NCBI GenBank assembly: GCA_022771205.1 | Contig: JALFCF010000005.1 | Location: 26,399-90,398 of the forward strand | Length of the DNA: 64,000 nucleotides | Direction of reading: 5' to 3' | From: Mycoplasmatota bacterium | GTDB taxonomy: Bacteria > Bacillota_I > Bacilli_A > RF39 > UBA660 | In this document: positions 41,490 to 50,840 of the stretch, piece by piece | Layout: each line of letters opens with the position of its first letter | Numbering within the stretch: the stretch's first letter is position 1 | Position numbers and translations under genes: made by a program | The notes under the pieces: generated by a model | Told to the model about the DNA's origin: nothing | Database searches by the model: none | Seen by the model: only the letters and a program-made list of their open reading frames with translations

Positions 41490-43598
41490 CTACAACTTCC
41501 TTACTATCTCAAAATCAATTGTTTTTTCATCTTTAGAAGCACGAACAACTTTGATTAAAACTCTCTCTCCTATTGTATATTTCACATGACTTCTCTCACC
41601 AGTTAAAGTCATATGTTCTTCATCATAATAAAAGAAATCCTTCATATCACGAAGTGGCACTAAACCTTCAATCAAATTATCAAGTTCAATAAACATACCA
41701 AAACTAGTCACTGATGAAATCATACCTTCAAACTCCTCTCCAATATGATTTTCCATATATTCTGCCATCTTCATATCTTCCACTTCTCTCTCACAATCAA
41801 CACTAGCTCTTTCACGATCAGAAGAATGTTCAGAAATATAAACTAGTTTTTGCTCCCATTTACGAATAGTACCCATATCTAATTCCTTATTAAATAAATA
41901 TGTTCTAAGCAAACGATGAACTGTTGTATCCGGATATCTTCTAATTGGTGAAGTAAAATGTGTATAACATTGACTAGCAAGCCCATAATGTCCCAAATTT
42001 TCAGGACGATAAACTGCCTTTTGCATACTGCGAAGCAATAAACTAGATAATATCTTAAATTCTGGTTTATCTTCTAAACATTTAATAATTCTTTGAACAG
42101 TTTTAGGACTAGTATCCTTTAAATCACCAGGTATTTGATAACCAAGACTACCAACAAAGCTTAAATAGCTTCTTAATTTTTCTTCTTTTGGAACTTCATG
42201 AACACGATAAATAAAAGGTAGTGACATAAAATAAATATGAGTTGCAACACATTCATTAGCAGCAATCATAAAATCTTCGATTAATTTTTCACCAGTTCCT
42301 CTATCCCTAAGAACAACTTCCGTAGGTTTACAATTTTCATCTACTAATATTTTAGCTTCATCAACTTCAAAATCAATATAGCCACGTCTTATTTTCATTT
42401 TTCTTAAAATATCAGCTAGTTCTGCCATTAATCGTAAAGAGTGTTCATAAGGTTCATAACCTTCAGGAATTTCATTTTTCTCTAAAATACTATTAACTTT
42501 CTTATAAGTCATTTGAATTCTAGAACGAATTACACTTGGAAATATTTCATAATCAAGTTGTCTGCCTTCATGATCGAACTCCATAATACAAGAAATGGCT
42601 AAACGATCAACGTTAGGATTCAATGAACAAATACCATTAGAAAGTTCATGTGGAAGCATTGGAATAACACGATCAACTAAATAAACACTAGTTCCACGTT
42701 CCATTGCTTCATTATCAAGAGGACTTCCCTCTTTTACATAATAACTAACATCAGCGATATGAACTCCTAATTTATAGTGACCATTACTCATTCTCTCAAT
42801 TGAAATAGCATCATCAATATCCTTTGTATCATCTCCATCAATAGTAAAAATCTCCATATTACGTAAGTCTCTACGTCCTATCATATCAATATCTCTAACT
42901 TCCATAGGAAGATTCTTAACTTCTTCTTTTACTTCAATAGGAAACTCTGTATTTATTTTATACTTATAAACAATAGATAAAATATCAACACCAGGATCAT
43001 TCTTATGACCAATAATTTCTACTACTTTACCAGAATATTTGAAATTATTATTAAGTTTTTTTATAAGCTCAACTACCACTTTATGTCCATCAACTGCATT
43101 TAAAGAATTTTCTCTAGAAACTTCTATATTTAATTTAATTTTAGAATCATCTAAAGTAATGTGTCCTTTTCCTTTTTCATCAAAATTAATCTCACCAATA
43201 TATCTTTCAACTTGACGTTTTATTACTTTTAAAATTCTGCCTTCTAGTCTATCCAAATTCATTTTACTAGTAATCTCCACCAAAACAATATCATCATGAA
43301 TAGCACCATTCATATTCTCTGGAGCAATATAAACATCATCTTCCATATTTTCAATCTCGACAAAACCAAAACCCTTTTTATTTGCCCTCAAAGTTCCTTT
43401 TCTTAAATGGCTATCCTCAAGCATCATATATCTTCCCTTATTAGAACAATAAATTACCACTTCATCCTCTAATTTTCGAAGTTCATCACTCAATTCTTTT
43501 ATTTCACTAACTTCTTGTAAATTTAATCTTTCTTGTAACTCATAAATAGTAAGTGCTTTATCACTATTTTTTAATACATCAATTATATTATCTCTCAT
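41490..43598 (-). CDS. rnr: Ribonuclease R
   Basis: Processive 3'-5' exoribonuclease that also degrades tmRNA-targeted messages. Order: winged-helix N-terminus (LKNSDKALTIYELQERL), cold-shock domains, RNB domain with the Asp cluster in TIDGDDTKDIDDAIS, and a C-terminal S1 domain (EFEGMISSVTSFGMFIELDN). The basic tail is short. ATG 43598 (MRDNII), after AAGGTGATACT, is preferred to the track start. It lies between secG and capA. Confidence 0.96.
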   Translation of the reverse strand: MRDNIIDVLKNSDKALTIYELQERLNLQEVSEIKELSDELRKLEDEVVIYCSNKGRYMMLEDSHLRKGTLRANKKGFGFVEIENMEDDVYIAPENMNGAIHDDIVLVEITSKMNLDRLEGRILKVIKRQVERYIGEINFDEKGKGHITLDDSKIKLNIEVSRENSLNAVDGHKVVVELIKKLNNNFKYSGKVVEIIGHKNDPGVDILSIVYKYKINTEFPIEVKEEVKNLPMEVRDIDMIGRRDLRNMEIFTIDGDDTKDIDDAISIERMSNGHYKLGVHIADVSYYVKEGSPLDNEAMERGTSVYLVDRVIPMLPHELSNGICSLNPNVDRLAISCIMEFDHEGRQLDYEIFPSVIRSRIQMTYKKVNSILEKNEIPEGYEPYEHSLRLMAELADILRKMKIRRGYIDFEVDEAKILVDENCKPTEVVLRDRGTGEKLIEDFMIAANECVATHIYFMSLPFIYRVHEVPKEEKLRSYLSFVGSLGYQIPGDLKDTSPKTVQRIIKCLEDKPEFKILSSLLLRSMQKAVYRPENLGHYGLASQCYTHFTSPIRRYPDTTVHRLLRTYLFNKELDMGTIRKWEQKLVYISEHSSDRERASVDCEREVEDMKMAEYMENHIGEEFEGMISSVTSFGMFIELDNLIEGLVPLRDMKDFFYYDEEHMTLTGERSHVKYTIGERVLIKVVRASKDEKTIDFEIVRKL

Positions 43599-43665
43599 TA
43601 GTATCACCTTCTACCATTATTATACCTTATTTTTGTCTATATAACTAGAAATATTTACATATGAA

Positions 43666-43690
43666 AATAAAGCTCTGTAAAGAGCTTTAT
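43666..43690 (-). terminator. Hairpin between secG and rnr
   Basis: ATAAAGCTCT-TTAC-AGAGCTTTAT followed by TTTTC. It may only attenuate, because rnr follows. Confidence 0.5.
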
Positions 43691-43693
43691 ACA

Positions 43694-43909
43694 TTATATA
43701 AACATAGATACTAAACAAATAATAAAAAACGCTAATCCTAAAATCCATGTAAGCCTAGTAATAAAAAGTTCAGAACCTCTTTCTTTACGGTGCGTAAACA
43801 ATTCAGAAGTACTTCCAGAAATAATCTGTGCTGCACCTTCAGCCTTACTACTTTGTAATAAAACTATTACAATTAATAAAATTGATATAATTAAGAGCGC
43901 TGTTTCCAT
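43694..43909 (-). CDS. secG: Preprotein translocase subunit SecG
   Basis: 71 residues with two membrane helices (LLIISILLIVIVLLQSS; FITRLTWILGLAFFIICLVSMFI) and the conserved LLQSSKAEGAAQIISG loop. First gene of the secG-rnr-smpB cluster known from Bacilli. AGGTGTGC precedes ATG. Confidence 0.94.
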   Translation of the reverse strand: METALLIISILLIVIVLLQSSKAEGAAQIISGSTSELFTHRKERGSELFITRLTWILGLAFFIICLVSMFI

Positions 43910-43964
43910 AGCACACCTCCGTTAACAACACTAATATAATAGCATACTTTACTTACCATTGCAA

Positions 43965-44723
43965 CTAACGTAGTAAAATTTTGGCTTTATAATCAGCATA
44001 TTTAGAAATAGAAGAATTATAATCACTTCCTATATCAGATAATACTTCTTGATGAAATGTCCTAGAACCAGAGCATTTTTTTACCCATTCATCTAAAATA
44101 CGTTGTTTATCAGAAGTATAAGCTTCAGTTTTCTTCATTTCATAAGTTAAGAATTTAGCCATAGTAAAATTTAATGTTGAATAATTTAAATCACGCGAAG
44201 TAGTATTAAGTTCATATTTATCAGTATCACACAAATGCATAAAATCATATCCATACAAATAACTTCCTCGATTAATATCCTTAACACAAATATCATGATT
44301 AGATAACTGTTCAAAATCTTCTTCTAAAATTTCCCATGAACTAATCAAATCTCCACAATTATAATCTCCAGGTTCACGAAATTGAGGAGTACCTCTCTTC
44401 TTCTCAGAAGCTAAATTATCAATATAATCCATTACATACCCTATATAAATACCATCACTATTTAGCAATATATCCGTAGGTTGTGTAATACGTTGTAATT
44501 TTAAATTATTTTTAAAATAGCTTGCTTTATCAAATGTCATCAAACCTTTTTGTTTTCTTAAATTAATATCATATTTTAAAATTTTCAGAACTTGATTATT
44601 AAACCTAAAAATATATCCATCATGACCAGCACCTATTTTCTCCAACTCATATACGTTAGGTATAACCTCTGAAGTCCCAGCAATTGTTACTGGAAGTTCA
44701 CCATAAAACTTTTTCCCACTCAC
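43965..44723 (-). CDS. Protein-kinase-like fold protein, GTG start
   Basis: Unassigned kinase-like protein of 252 residues. IGAGHDGYIFRFNNQVLKIL fits a Gly loop and the nucleotide-binding Lys, YIGYVMDYIDN the hinge, and NHDICVKDINRGSYLYG plus CDTDKYEL the catalytic loop and metal-binding Asp (DTD instead of DFG). GGGGGGA five bases before GTG 44723 (MSGKKFYGE) decides the start. No membrane segment. It lies between secG and proS; the three-base gap to the proS stop region shows close packing but proS is upstream of it, so both could be cotranscribed. Substrate unknown. Confidence 0.7.
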   Translation of the reverse strand: MSGKKFYGELPVTIAGTSEVIPNVYELEKIGAGHDGYIFRFNNQVLKILKYDINLRKQKGLMTFDKASYFKNNLKLQRITQPTDILLNSDGIYIGYVMDYIDNLASEKKRGTPQFREPGDYNCGDLISSWEILEEDFEQLSNHDICVKDINRGSYLYGYDFMHLCDTDKYELNTTSRDLNYSTLNFTMAKFLTYEMKKTEAYTSDKQRILDEWVKKCSGSRTFHQEVLSDIGSDYNSSISKYADYKAKILLR

Positions 44724-44781
44724 AACAATCCCCCCAATAGTTTGACATATTATAACATAAAAGAAAAAAAAAAGCAAGAGC

Positions 44782-46458
44782 CTATATTCTTTTCAAACTC
44801 TCACTTACTTCCAATTCTAAAACATCAATAGAATTTCTCTCTTTATATTCAACGATACCATCACCAGCTTTTCTACCAACAGTAATCCTTTTAGGAATAC
44901 CAATCAAATCCATATCTTTAAACTTAACACCAGCACGTAAATCACGATTGTCCAAAAGAACCTTTTTTCCACTGCTTTCTAATTCATTATAAATTTTTTC
45001 TGCCAAAGATACTTGTACTTCATCTTTCATATTAGCGACAACAATAGCCACTTCATATGGCGCAAGATCTTTAGAAAATATAATTCCATTATTATCATGG
45101 TGTTGCTCTACATAAGCTGCTAAAATTCTAGCAATACCAATTCCATAACACCCCATAACAACTGGTTTAAGTTTATTATCTTGATCAGTATAATATAATC
45201 CTAATGATTCTGAATATTTTGTACCAAGCTTAAATGTATTCCCGACTTCAATTCCTTTCTTAAAAATTAATTTTCCTCCACAATGAGGACAAATATCTTC
45301 TTCGGTAACCATTCTTAAATCAGCCACTAAATCATATTTAAAATCTCCCAAATTAACATTAATATAATGATAATCAGACTTATTAGCTCCAACTAAAAAA
45401 TCCTTCATAGCTAAAAGTTCATAATCAATTATAACAGGAATACCCAAATCGATAGGACCAGCAAAACCAACTTTCGCATGAGTAATTTGCTCATCTTCTT
45501 CTGGAGTAGCCATAATTACTTCTTTAGCTTTTAATAACTTAACAATTTTTGCTTCATTTAATTCTCTATCACCACGAATCAAAAATGCATAAAACTCTCC
45601 ATCAACTTTATAAATAAGTGTTTTAACTGTGTCAATAGGATTAATTCCATAATGATCATACAAATCTTGTATAGTACCAACATTAGGAGTATGAAGTAAT
45701 TCTTTCATACTATCACCATTTTGATTTAATTCTTTTACTTTTTGACATGCACAAACTTCAACATTAGTAGAATATCCACAACTTTCACAAATAACTAAAA
45801 CATCTTCACCAATATCACAAACGGCTTGAAATTCTTCGGACAAACTACCACCCATTGCTCCAGTATCTGCTTGTACTACTTCATATGTTAACCCAATTCT
45901 TTGAAATATACGATGATATGCTTCAAACATAGCATTATAAGACTGAGAAAGTCCCTCATCATCTTTATCAAAAGTATAAGCATCTTTCATAACAAATTCA
46001 CGAGTCCTAATTAATCCATAACGGCTTCTAGGCTCATCTCTATATTTATTAGCAATCTGATACAAACTAAGCGGCATATCTTTATGAGATTGAATAACAT
46101 CCTTTGCAACTTCAACAAACAATTCTTCATGAGTAGGACCTAATACATAACGTCTATCATAACGATCTGACAAACGAAACATATCATCACCAAACGCTTC
46201 AACACGACCGCTTTTAGCATAAAGTTCTTCAGGAAGGATACTAGGCATTACTAATTCATTAGAGTCAATAGCATTCATTTCTTCTCTAACAATATTTTCA
46301 ATATTTCTAAGGACGATTAATCCCATAGGTAAAAATGAATATATACCACTACCAACTTTTTTTATCATCCCAGCACGAACCAATAAATTTGCACTAATAC
46401 TTTCTTCGTCTTTGACATCTTCCTTCTGTGTAAAAAAGTAACTTCCCTGTAATTTCAT
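44782..46458 (-). CDS. proS: Prolyl-tRNA synthetase, bacterial type with editing insertion
   Basis: Class II enzyme charging tRNA-Pro. Motif 1 region MPSILPEELYAKSGR, motif 2 YRDEPRSRYGLIRTREF, the INS editing domain (about 225-390, including FLIRGDRELNEAK and VGANKSDYHY), motif 3 GCYGIGIARILAA and the anticodon-binding C-terminus. 558 residues, normal. Preceded by its own promoter and T-box. Confidence 0.97.
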   Translation of the reverse strand: MKLQGSYFFTQKEDVKDEESISANLLVRAGMIKKVGSGIYSFLPMGLIVLRNIENIVREEMNAIDSNELVMPSILPEELYAKSGRVEAFGDDMFRLSDRYDRRYVLGPTHEELFVEVAKDVIQSHKDMPLSLYQIANKYRDEPRSRYGLIRTREFVMKDAYTFDKDDEGLSQSYNAMFEAYHRIFQRIGLTYEVVQADTGAMGGSLSEEFQAVCDIGEDVLVICESCGYSTNVEVCACQKVKELNQNGDSMKELLHTPNVGTIQDLYDHYGINPIDTVKTLIYKVDGEFYAFLIRGDRELNEAKIVKLLKAKEVIMATPEEDEQITHAKVGFAGPIDLGIPVIIDYELLAMKDFLVGANKSDYHYINVNLGDFKYDLVADLRMVTEEDICPHCGGKLIFKKGIEVGNTFKLGTKYSESLGLYYTDQDNKLKPVVMGCYGIGIARILAAYVEQHHDNNGIIFSKDLAPYEVAIVVANMKDEVQVSLAEKIYNELESSGKKVLLDNRDLRAGVKFKDMDLIGIPKRITVGRKAGDGIVEYKERNSIDVLELEVSESLKRI

Positions 46459-46473
46459 AATATCCCTCCTAAT

Positions 46474-46672
46474 AAAAAAAGAACGATACCCAAGGAGTGC
46501 TCATAGCACGGTACCATCCTTTATTACTTAATTATTTAACGGCTAAACCGGAAGTAAAACTTCACCTAGAAAGGTAGGAATATTATTAGATTATAATTGA
46601 GTTCTCACTATCCTCAAATCACTAATATAAGAGCTAATAATATTATAGTCTTCCCATTGGCTTTAAAAGATT
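46474..46672 (-). promoter_or_regulatory. T-box leader of proS
   Basis: On the minus strand AAGGATGGTACCGTGC is the T-box element and GGGTATCGTTCTTTTTTT the terminator arm. Stem I includes GAGGATAGTGAGAAC, and ATTCCTACC contains the CCT (Pro) specifier in the same context as ATTACTACC in the thrS T-box. Confidence 0.92.
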
Positions 46673-46678
46673 AAAAAT

Positions 46679-46707
46679 AGAATAATATAAAAATTAAACA
46701 TTGTCAA
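46679..46707 (-). promoter_or_regulatory. Sigma-A promoter of proS
   Basis: Exact TTGACA, 17-bp spacer, TATTCT on the minus strand. Confidence 0.85.
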
Positions 46708-46711
46708 CCAT

Positions 46712-48058
46712 TTATTTTAAATCATATACATATTTTTTAAATTCAGCTCCCCTTATTTCACATTCTTTATATTGATCCCAAGAAGCTGAAGCAGGACTTA
46801 ATAAAATAACATCACCACTGTCAGATATTTCATAAGCTTTTTTAAATCCATCTTTTAAAAATTCATAACTATATGCAGAAATATTCAACATCCTAGCAAA
46901 CTGTAGAATTCTTTCTCGACACTGCCCTATCGCTATAATACTTTTTACATGTTTTACATAATCAGAAAGTTCAAAGAAATCTTGTCCTCTTTCTAAACCA
47001 CCTAAAATTAATATAGTAGGCTCATCAAAAGAAGATAAAGCTATTTGAGTACACTTAATATTAGTAGCTTCTGTATCATTATAAAATTTACGACCATTGA
47101 CAGTATCAACATATTCTAGTCTATGTTCAACACCTTTAAAATTACGAACAACGTCAACTATTATTTCATCCGAAATATTTAACTCTTTAGCAACCATTAA
47201 TGCAGCCATTACATTTTCTACATTATGTATACCAGCAATTCTAATATCATCTCGACTTAATATCTTCTTATCATAATAATAAATATCTCTACCATCTAAA
47301 TAGCAACCATTAATAGAATTTTCACTAGAAAAGAATTTTTTTACTGACAAAAGACGTTTAGTTTCATCTAAAACATCAGGATTCTCAACATTCAATATAG
47401 CTACATCCTTCTCTGTTTGATTTTTAAATAATTTAGCTTTAACCTTTTTGTACACTTCATAGCTACCAAAGAAATCAATATGTGCAGGACTTAAATTAGT
47501 CATAACCGCAATATTCGGATGAAAAGTAGACAAATTTTCTAATTGCTGACAAGAAACTTCCATAACTACAATATCACCTTCTTGCAGCTGATTTAGAATA
47601 CTCGAAAGAGGATAGCCAATATTTCCTGCCAAAAATGCTCTTTTACCAAAAGCTTCTTTTACAATAGCATAAGTAAGAGATGTAGTTGTTGTCTTACCAT
47701 TTGTTCCTGTAATAGCAACTAATTTTACATTTTTAGGAAACAATCTATAAGCCATTTCTACTTCATTAATAACTTCTATTCCCAATTCCCTAGCCTTTAA
47801 AACATATTTATGATGAATAGGAACACCAGGATTCTTAATCAAATAATCAAAAGATGAATCCAACAAATCATCAGGATGGGATCCAAAAACAAATTTTACA
47901 CCCATTGAGCGTAATTCTTCAATCTTATCTTGATCCTGCAGCTCTTCCTGTTTATTATCATTTAAAACAACTTCATTACCCCTTTGAATTAAAATCTTTG
48001 CCGCTTCATAACCACTTCTAGCAAATCCCAAAATTAAAATTTTTTGATTTTCAAACAT
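46712..48058 (-). CDS. murD: UDP-N-acetylmuramoylalanine-D-glutamate ligase
   Basis: Adds D-Glu to UDP-MurNAc-L-Ala in wall precursor synthesis. N-terminal Rossmann-like ILILGFARSGYEAAK, ATP loop AITGTNGKTTTT, NLSPAHIDFFGSYEVY, GVEHRLEYVDTVNGRKFYND and LLSPASASWDQ. 448 residues, normal. It stands alone here rather than in a dcw cluster. Confidence 0.96.
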   Translation of the reverse strand: MFENQKILILGFARSGYEAAKILIQRGNEVVLNDNKQEELQDQDKIEELRSMGVKFVFGSHPDDLLDSSFDYLIKNPGVPIHHKYVLKARELGIEVINEVEMAYRLFPKNVKLVAITGTNGKTTTTSLTYAIVKEAFGKRAFLAGNIGYPLSSILNQLQEGDIVVMEVSCQQLENLSTFHPNIAVMTNLSPAHIDFFGSYEVYKKVKAKLFKNQTEKDVAILNVENPDVLDETKRLLSVKKFFSSENSINGCYLDGRDIYYYDKKILSRDDIRIAGIHNVENVMAALMVAKELNISDEIIVDVVRNFKGVEHRLEYVDTVNGRKFYNDTEATNIKCTQIALSSFDEPTILILGGLERGQDFFELSDYVKHVKSIIAIGQCRERILQFARMLNISAYSYEFLKDGFKKAYEISDSGDVILLSPASASWDQYKECEIRGAEFKKYVYDLK

Positions 48059-48122
48059 ATTATCACCAATACAAGTATACTATAAAGAACTAATTTTGAC
48101 TACTCAAAATAAAGAGAATATA

Positions 48123-48152
48123 TTGAAAGAAAACATATATATATGATATAAT
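48123..48152 (+). promoter_or_regulatory. Sigma-A promoter of the third FemAB gene
   Basis: TTGAAA, 18-bp spacer and an extended -10, TGATATAAT. Confidence 0.6.
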
Positions 48153-48176
48153 GAACGGAGAATAGGAGAGTCGTCT

Positions 48177-49418
48177 ATGAGAATTGTAACCATAACACCA
48201 GAACAATTTGATAGATACGCTAGTAGACACAGATATCGTAATTATTATCAAACTTCAATCTATGGAAATACCATGAGAAAGTTTGGTTTTAATATACACT
48301 TTTTAGGAATTACAGATGACTCAAACACACTAATAGGTGCTTCGCTAATTATATATAGAGAAGTTTTTATGGGACATAAAATAGCCTACGCTCCAAGAGG
48401 AATTTTATTCAATTATGATAATCCCACTCAATTACAAGAATTAGCCGAGAAACTAAAGAAAGTTCTAGGGAAACAAGGATTCATGTTGTTAAAAATCGAC
48501 CCTTATATTCCATCTACTATAAGAAATCACGAAGGAAATATCATGAACTTTAACAACCAAGTAAACCTAATTATGGCTAATTTAAAAAATGCCGGTTTTA
48601 TCCACCAAGGAAGAACTCTATTCTTTGAAGGAGAGAAACCAAGATGGGAATCACTTGTTTTACTAAATAAAGATATTAGAGCATTATTTAACAGTTTTGA
48701 TAAAAGAACAAGACACAAAATTAGAAAAGCTGCAAATTGTGGGATTGAATGTTATAAAGACCCTAGCAAAAATTTGAACACCTTATATAATTTTATTAAA
48801 AAGAAAACACCGAAGCCAATAGAATTTTATAGAGAGTTAGTAAGTAATTTTGGAGAAAACGCAGATGTATATTATGCCAAAATAAATACCGAAGTATATG
48901 TAATTAATAGTAGAAGAGCCTACGAAAGAGAAATGGAAAAAAATGACCAAATAGCTGAAAAAATACAACAAATCGATATTACTCCTGAAGCAAAAAATGC
49001 ACTATTAAACAAAAAGATGGAATCCGACAAATTATTAAATACATATAAAAATAGTATGGTCCAAGCAACAGAACTTCTAAAACAATATCCAAATGGTGTC
49101 GTTATTGCAGGCGCAATAGTAATAAAATATGATAATTCTGCTTTTCTATATATCGATGGATTTGATACCCATTATTCAAATTTAAATCCTAGCTATTTAT
49201 TAAAGTGGAGAATGATAAACGATTATAACAAACAAAAATTCAAATATCTAAACTTAAATGCTGTAGTAGGAGAATTTGAAAGAAAGAATAAGTTTAGTGG
49301 TTTAAATGAAATGAAGTTAGGATTTAATTCTACTATAACTGAATATATTGGAGAATTTGATATAATATTAAATAATTTTACATATAACTTATATAAAAAT
49401 TTTGGAAAAAAACAATAG
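48177..49418 (+). CDS. FemAB-family aminoacyltransferase, third copy
   Basis: 413-residue FemAB protein, paralogous to the pair at the window start but set apart from them. It has NYYQTSIYGNTMRKFGF, APRGILFNYDNP, KRTRHKIRKAANCGI, a coiled-coil arm (about residues 245-305) and LNLNAVVGEF / GLNEMKLGFNSTITEYIGEF at the end. Likely acts on the lipid II stem peptide. AATAGGAGAG precedes ATG. The gene 15 bases downstream is probably cotranscribed. Confidence 0.9.
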   Translation: MRIVTITPEQFDRYASRHRYRNYYQTSIYGNTMRKFGFNIHFLGITDDSNTLIGASLIIYREVFMGHKIAYAPRGILFNYDNPTQLQELAEKLKKVLGKQGFMLLKIDPYIPSTIRNHEGNIMNFNNQVNLIMANLKNAGFIHQGRTLFFEGEKPRWESLVLLNKDIRALFNSFDKRTRHKIRKAANCGIECYKDPSKNLNTLYNFIKKKTPKPIEFYRELVSNFGENADVYYAKINTEVYVINSRRAYEREMEKNDQIAEKIQQIDITPEAKNALLNKKMESDKLLNTYKNSMVQATELLKQYPNGVVIAGAIVIKYDNSAFLYIDGFDTHYSNLNPSYLLKWRMINDYNKQKFKYLNLNAVVGEFERKNKFSGLNEMKLGFNSTITEYIGEFDIILNNFTYNLYKNFGKKQ

Positions 49419-49433
49419 AAAAAGAGGGTTCAA

Positions 49434-49811
49434 ATGAAACGAAAAATTGTAGTTCTTTGTGGTAGTATGAAAGTAAAAGACGAAATATTAAAAATAAAAG
49501 AAAAACTAGAAAATAAAAATTATGAAGTATTACTCCCTATAGAGTGTATGCAAGGACTTCCAAAAGAAATAGCTTCACGAGCACATTTTGATAGAATACA
49601 GGATAAAAAAACAGATATTGTATTAATAGTTAATGCAACCAAAAATGGCATAAAAAATTATATCGGGCCAAATTCGTTTGCAGAAATCGCTTTTGCATTC
49701 TATTTTAAAAAAGATATATACTTATTAAACGATATATACGAACCATATAAAGATGAAATAACTGGCTGGCATGTAACACCATTAACTGGTAACTTAGATA
49801 ATATAAAATAA
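49434..49811 (+). CDS. Nucleoside 2-deoxyribosyltransferase-like small protein
   Basis: 125 residues with a Rossmann-like start (KIVVLCGSMKVKDEILKIKEKLENKNYEVLLP) and VLIVNATKNGIKNYIGPNSFAEIAFAFYF, where NGIKNYIG.N...EI is the pattern of the small nucleoside-deoxyribosyltransferase-like proteins. Glu in AEIAFA would be the nucleophile position. The true substrate of these short relatives is unknown. Cotranscribed with the FemAB gene. Confidence 0.75.
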   Translation: MKRKIVVLCGSMKVKDEILKIKEKLENKNYEVLLPIECMQGLPKEIASRAHFDRIQDKKTDIVLIVNATKNGIKNYIGPNSFAEIAFAFYFKKDIYLLNDIYEPYKDEITGWHVTPLTGNLDNIK

Positions 49812-49840
49812 AAAGGAACTATATTATAGTTCCTTTTATT
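49809..49840. terminator. Bidirectional terminator
   Basis: AAAAGGAACTATA-TTATAGTTCCTTTT between convergent genes. Confidence 0.85.
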
Positions 49841-50838
49841 TATTTATAACTTTCTTCTACTGCAACTGCAACAGCTACACTAGCTCCTACCATTGGGTTA
49901 TTTCCCATTCCAATAAGTCCCATCATCTCAACATGAGCTGGAACAGAAGAAGATCCAGCAAACTGTGCGTCAGAATGCATTCTACCCATAGTATCTGTCA
50001 TACCATAAGAAGCAGGTCCAGCAGCCATATTATCAGGATGTAGTGTTCTTCCAGTACCACCTCCAGAAGCTACTGAAAAGTATTTTTTTCCTTTTTCCCA
50101 GCATTCCTTTTTATAAGTTCCAGCAACAGGATGTTGAAAACGAGTTGGATTAGTAGAATTTCCAGTAATAGAAACATCTACATCTTCCAAATGCATAATA
50201 GCAACACCTTCACGAACATCATTAGCTCCATAACAACGAACTTTACTACGTTCACCATCAGAATAAGAAATTTCTTCTACGATAGATACTTCATTCTTAA
50301 AGAAATCGAAATTAGTTTTTACATAAGTAAATCCATTGATTCTAGAAATAACTTGAGCTGCATCCTTTCCTAATCCATTTAAAATTACTTTTAATGGAGT
50401 TTTACGAACCTTATTAGCTGATTTTGCAATACCAATTGCTCCTTCTGCAGCAGCAAAAGACTCATGCCCAGCTAAAAATGCAAAACATTTAGTTTCTTCA
50501 GACAAAAGCATACTAGCTAAATTACCATGTCCTAAACCAACTTTACGAACATCAGCAACAGAACCAGGAATACAAAATGCTTGTAACCCTTCTCCAATTG
50601 ATTTAGCAGCATCTGCAGCTTTTTTATCACCCTTCTTTAAAGCAATAGCAGCACCAAGAGTATAAGCCCAAGCAGCATTTTCAAAACAAATTGGTTGAAT
50701 AGATTTTACTATTTCATAAGGATCAAATCCTCTATCTTGACATAATTTTCTAGCTTCTTCGAAACTTTTAATACCATATTTATCCATGATAGGTTGAATT
50801 TGATCAATTCTTCTCTCATAACTTTCAAATAATGCCAT
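49840..50838 (-). CDS. GGGtGRT family protein
   Basis: A 332-residue protein named for its GGGTGRTLHPDN motif (about residue 258). Other conserved stretches are HGNLASMLLSEETKCFAFLAGHESFAAAEG and AGSSSVPAHVEMMGLIGMGNNPMVGA. The function is not established. Relatives are almost always found, as here, next to an IscU/NifU-like scaffold gene, which suggests a role in an iron-sulfur or metal-linked process. Two bases separate it from that gene. Confidence 0.9.
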   Translation of the reverse strand: MALFESYERRIDQIQPIMDKYGIKSFEEARKLCQDRGFDPYEIVKSIQPICFENAAWAYTLGAAIALKKGDKKAADAAKSIGEGLQAFCIPGSVADVRKVGLGHGNLASMLLSEETKCFAFLAGHESFAAAEGAIGIAKSANKVRKTPLKVILNGLGKDAAQVISRINGFTYVKTNFDFFKNEVSIVEEISYSDGERSKVRCYGANDVREGVAIMHLEDVDVSITGNSTNPTRFQHPVAGTYKKECWEKGKKYFSVASGGGTGRTLHPDNMAAGPASYGMTDTMGRMHSDAQFAGSSSVPAHVEMMGLIGMGNNPMVGASVAVAVAVEESYK

Positions 50839-50840
50839 AA

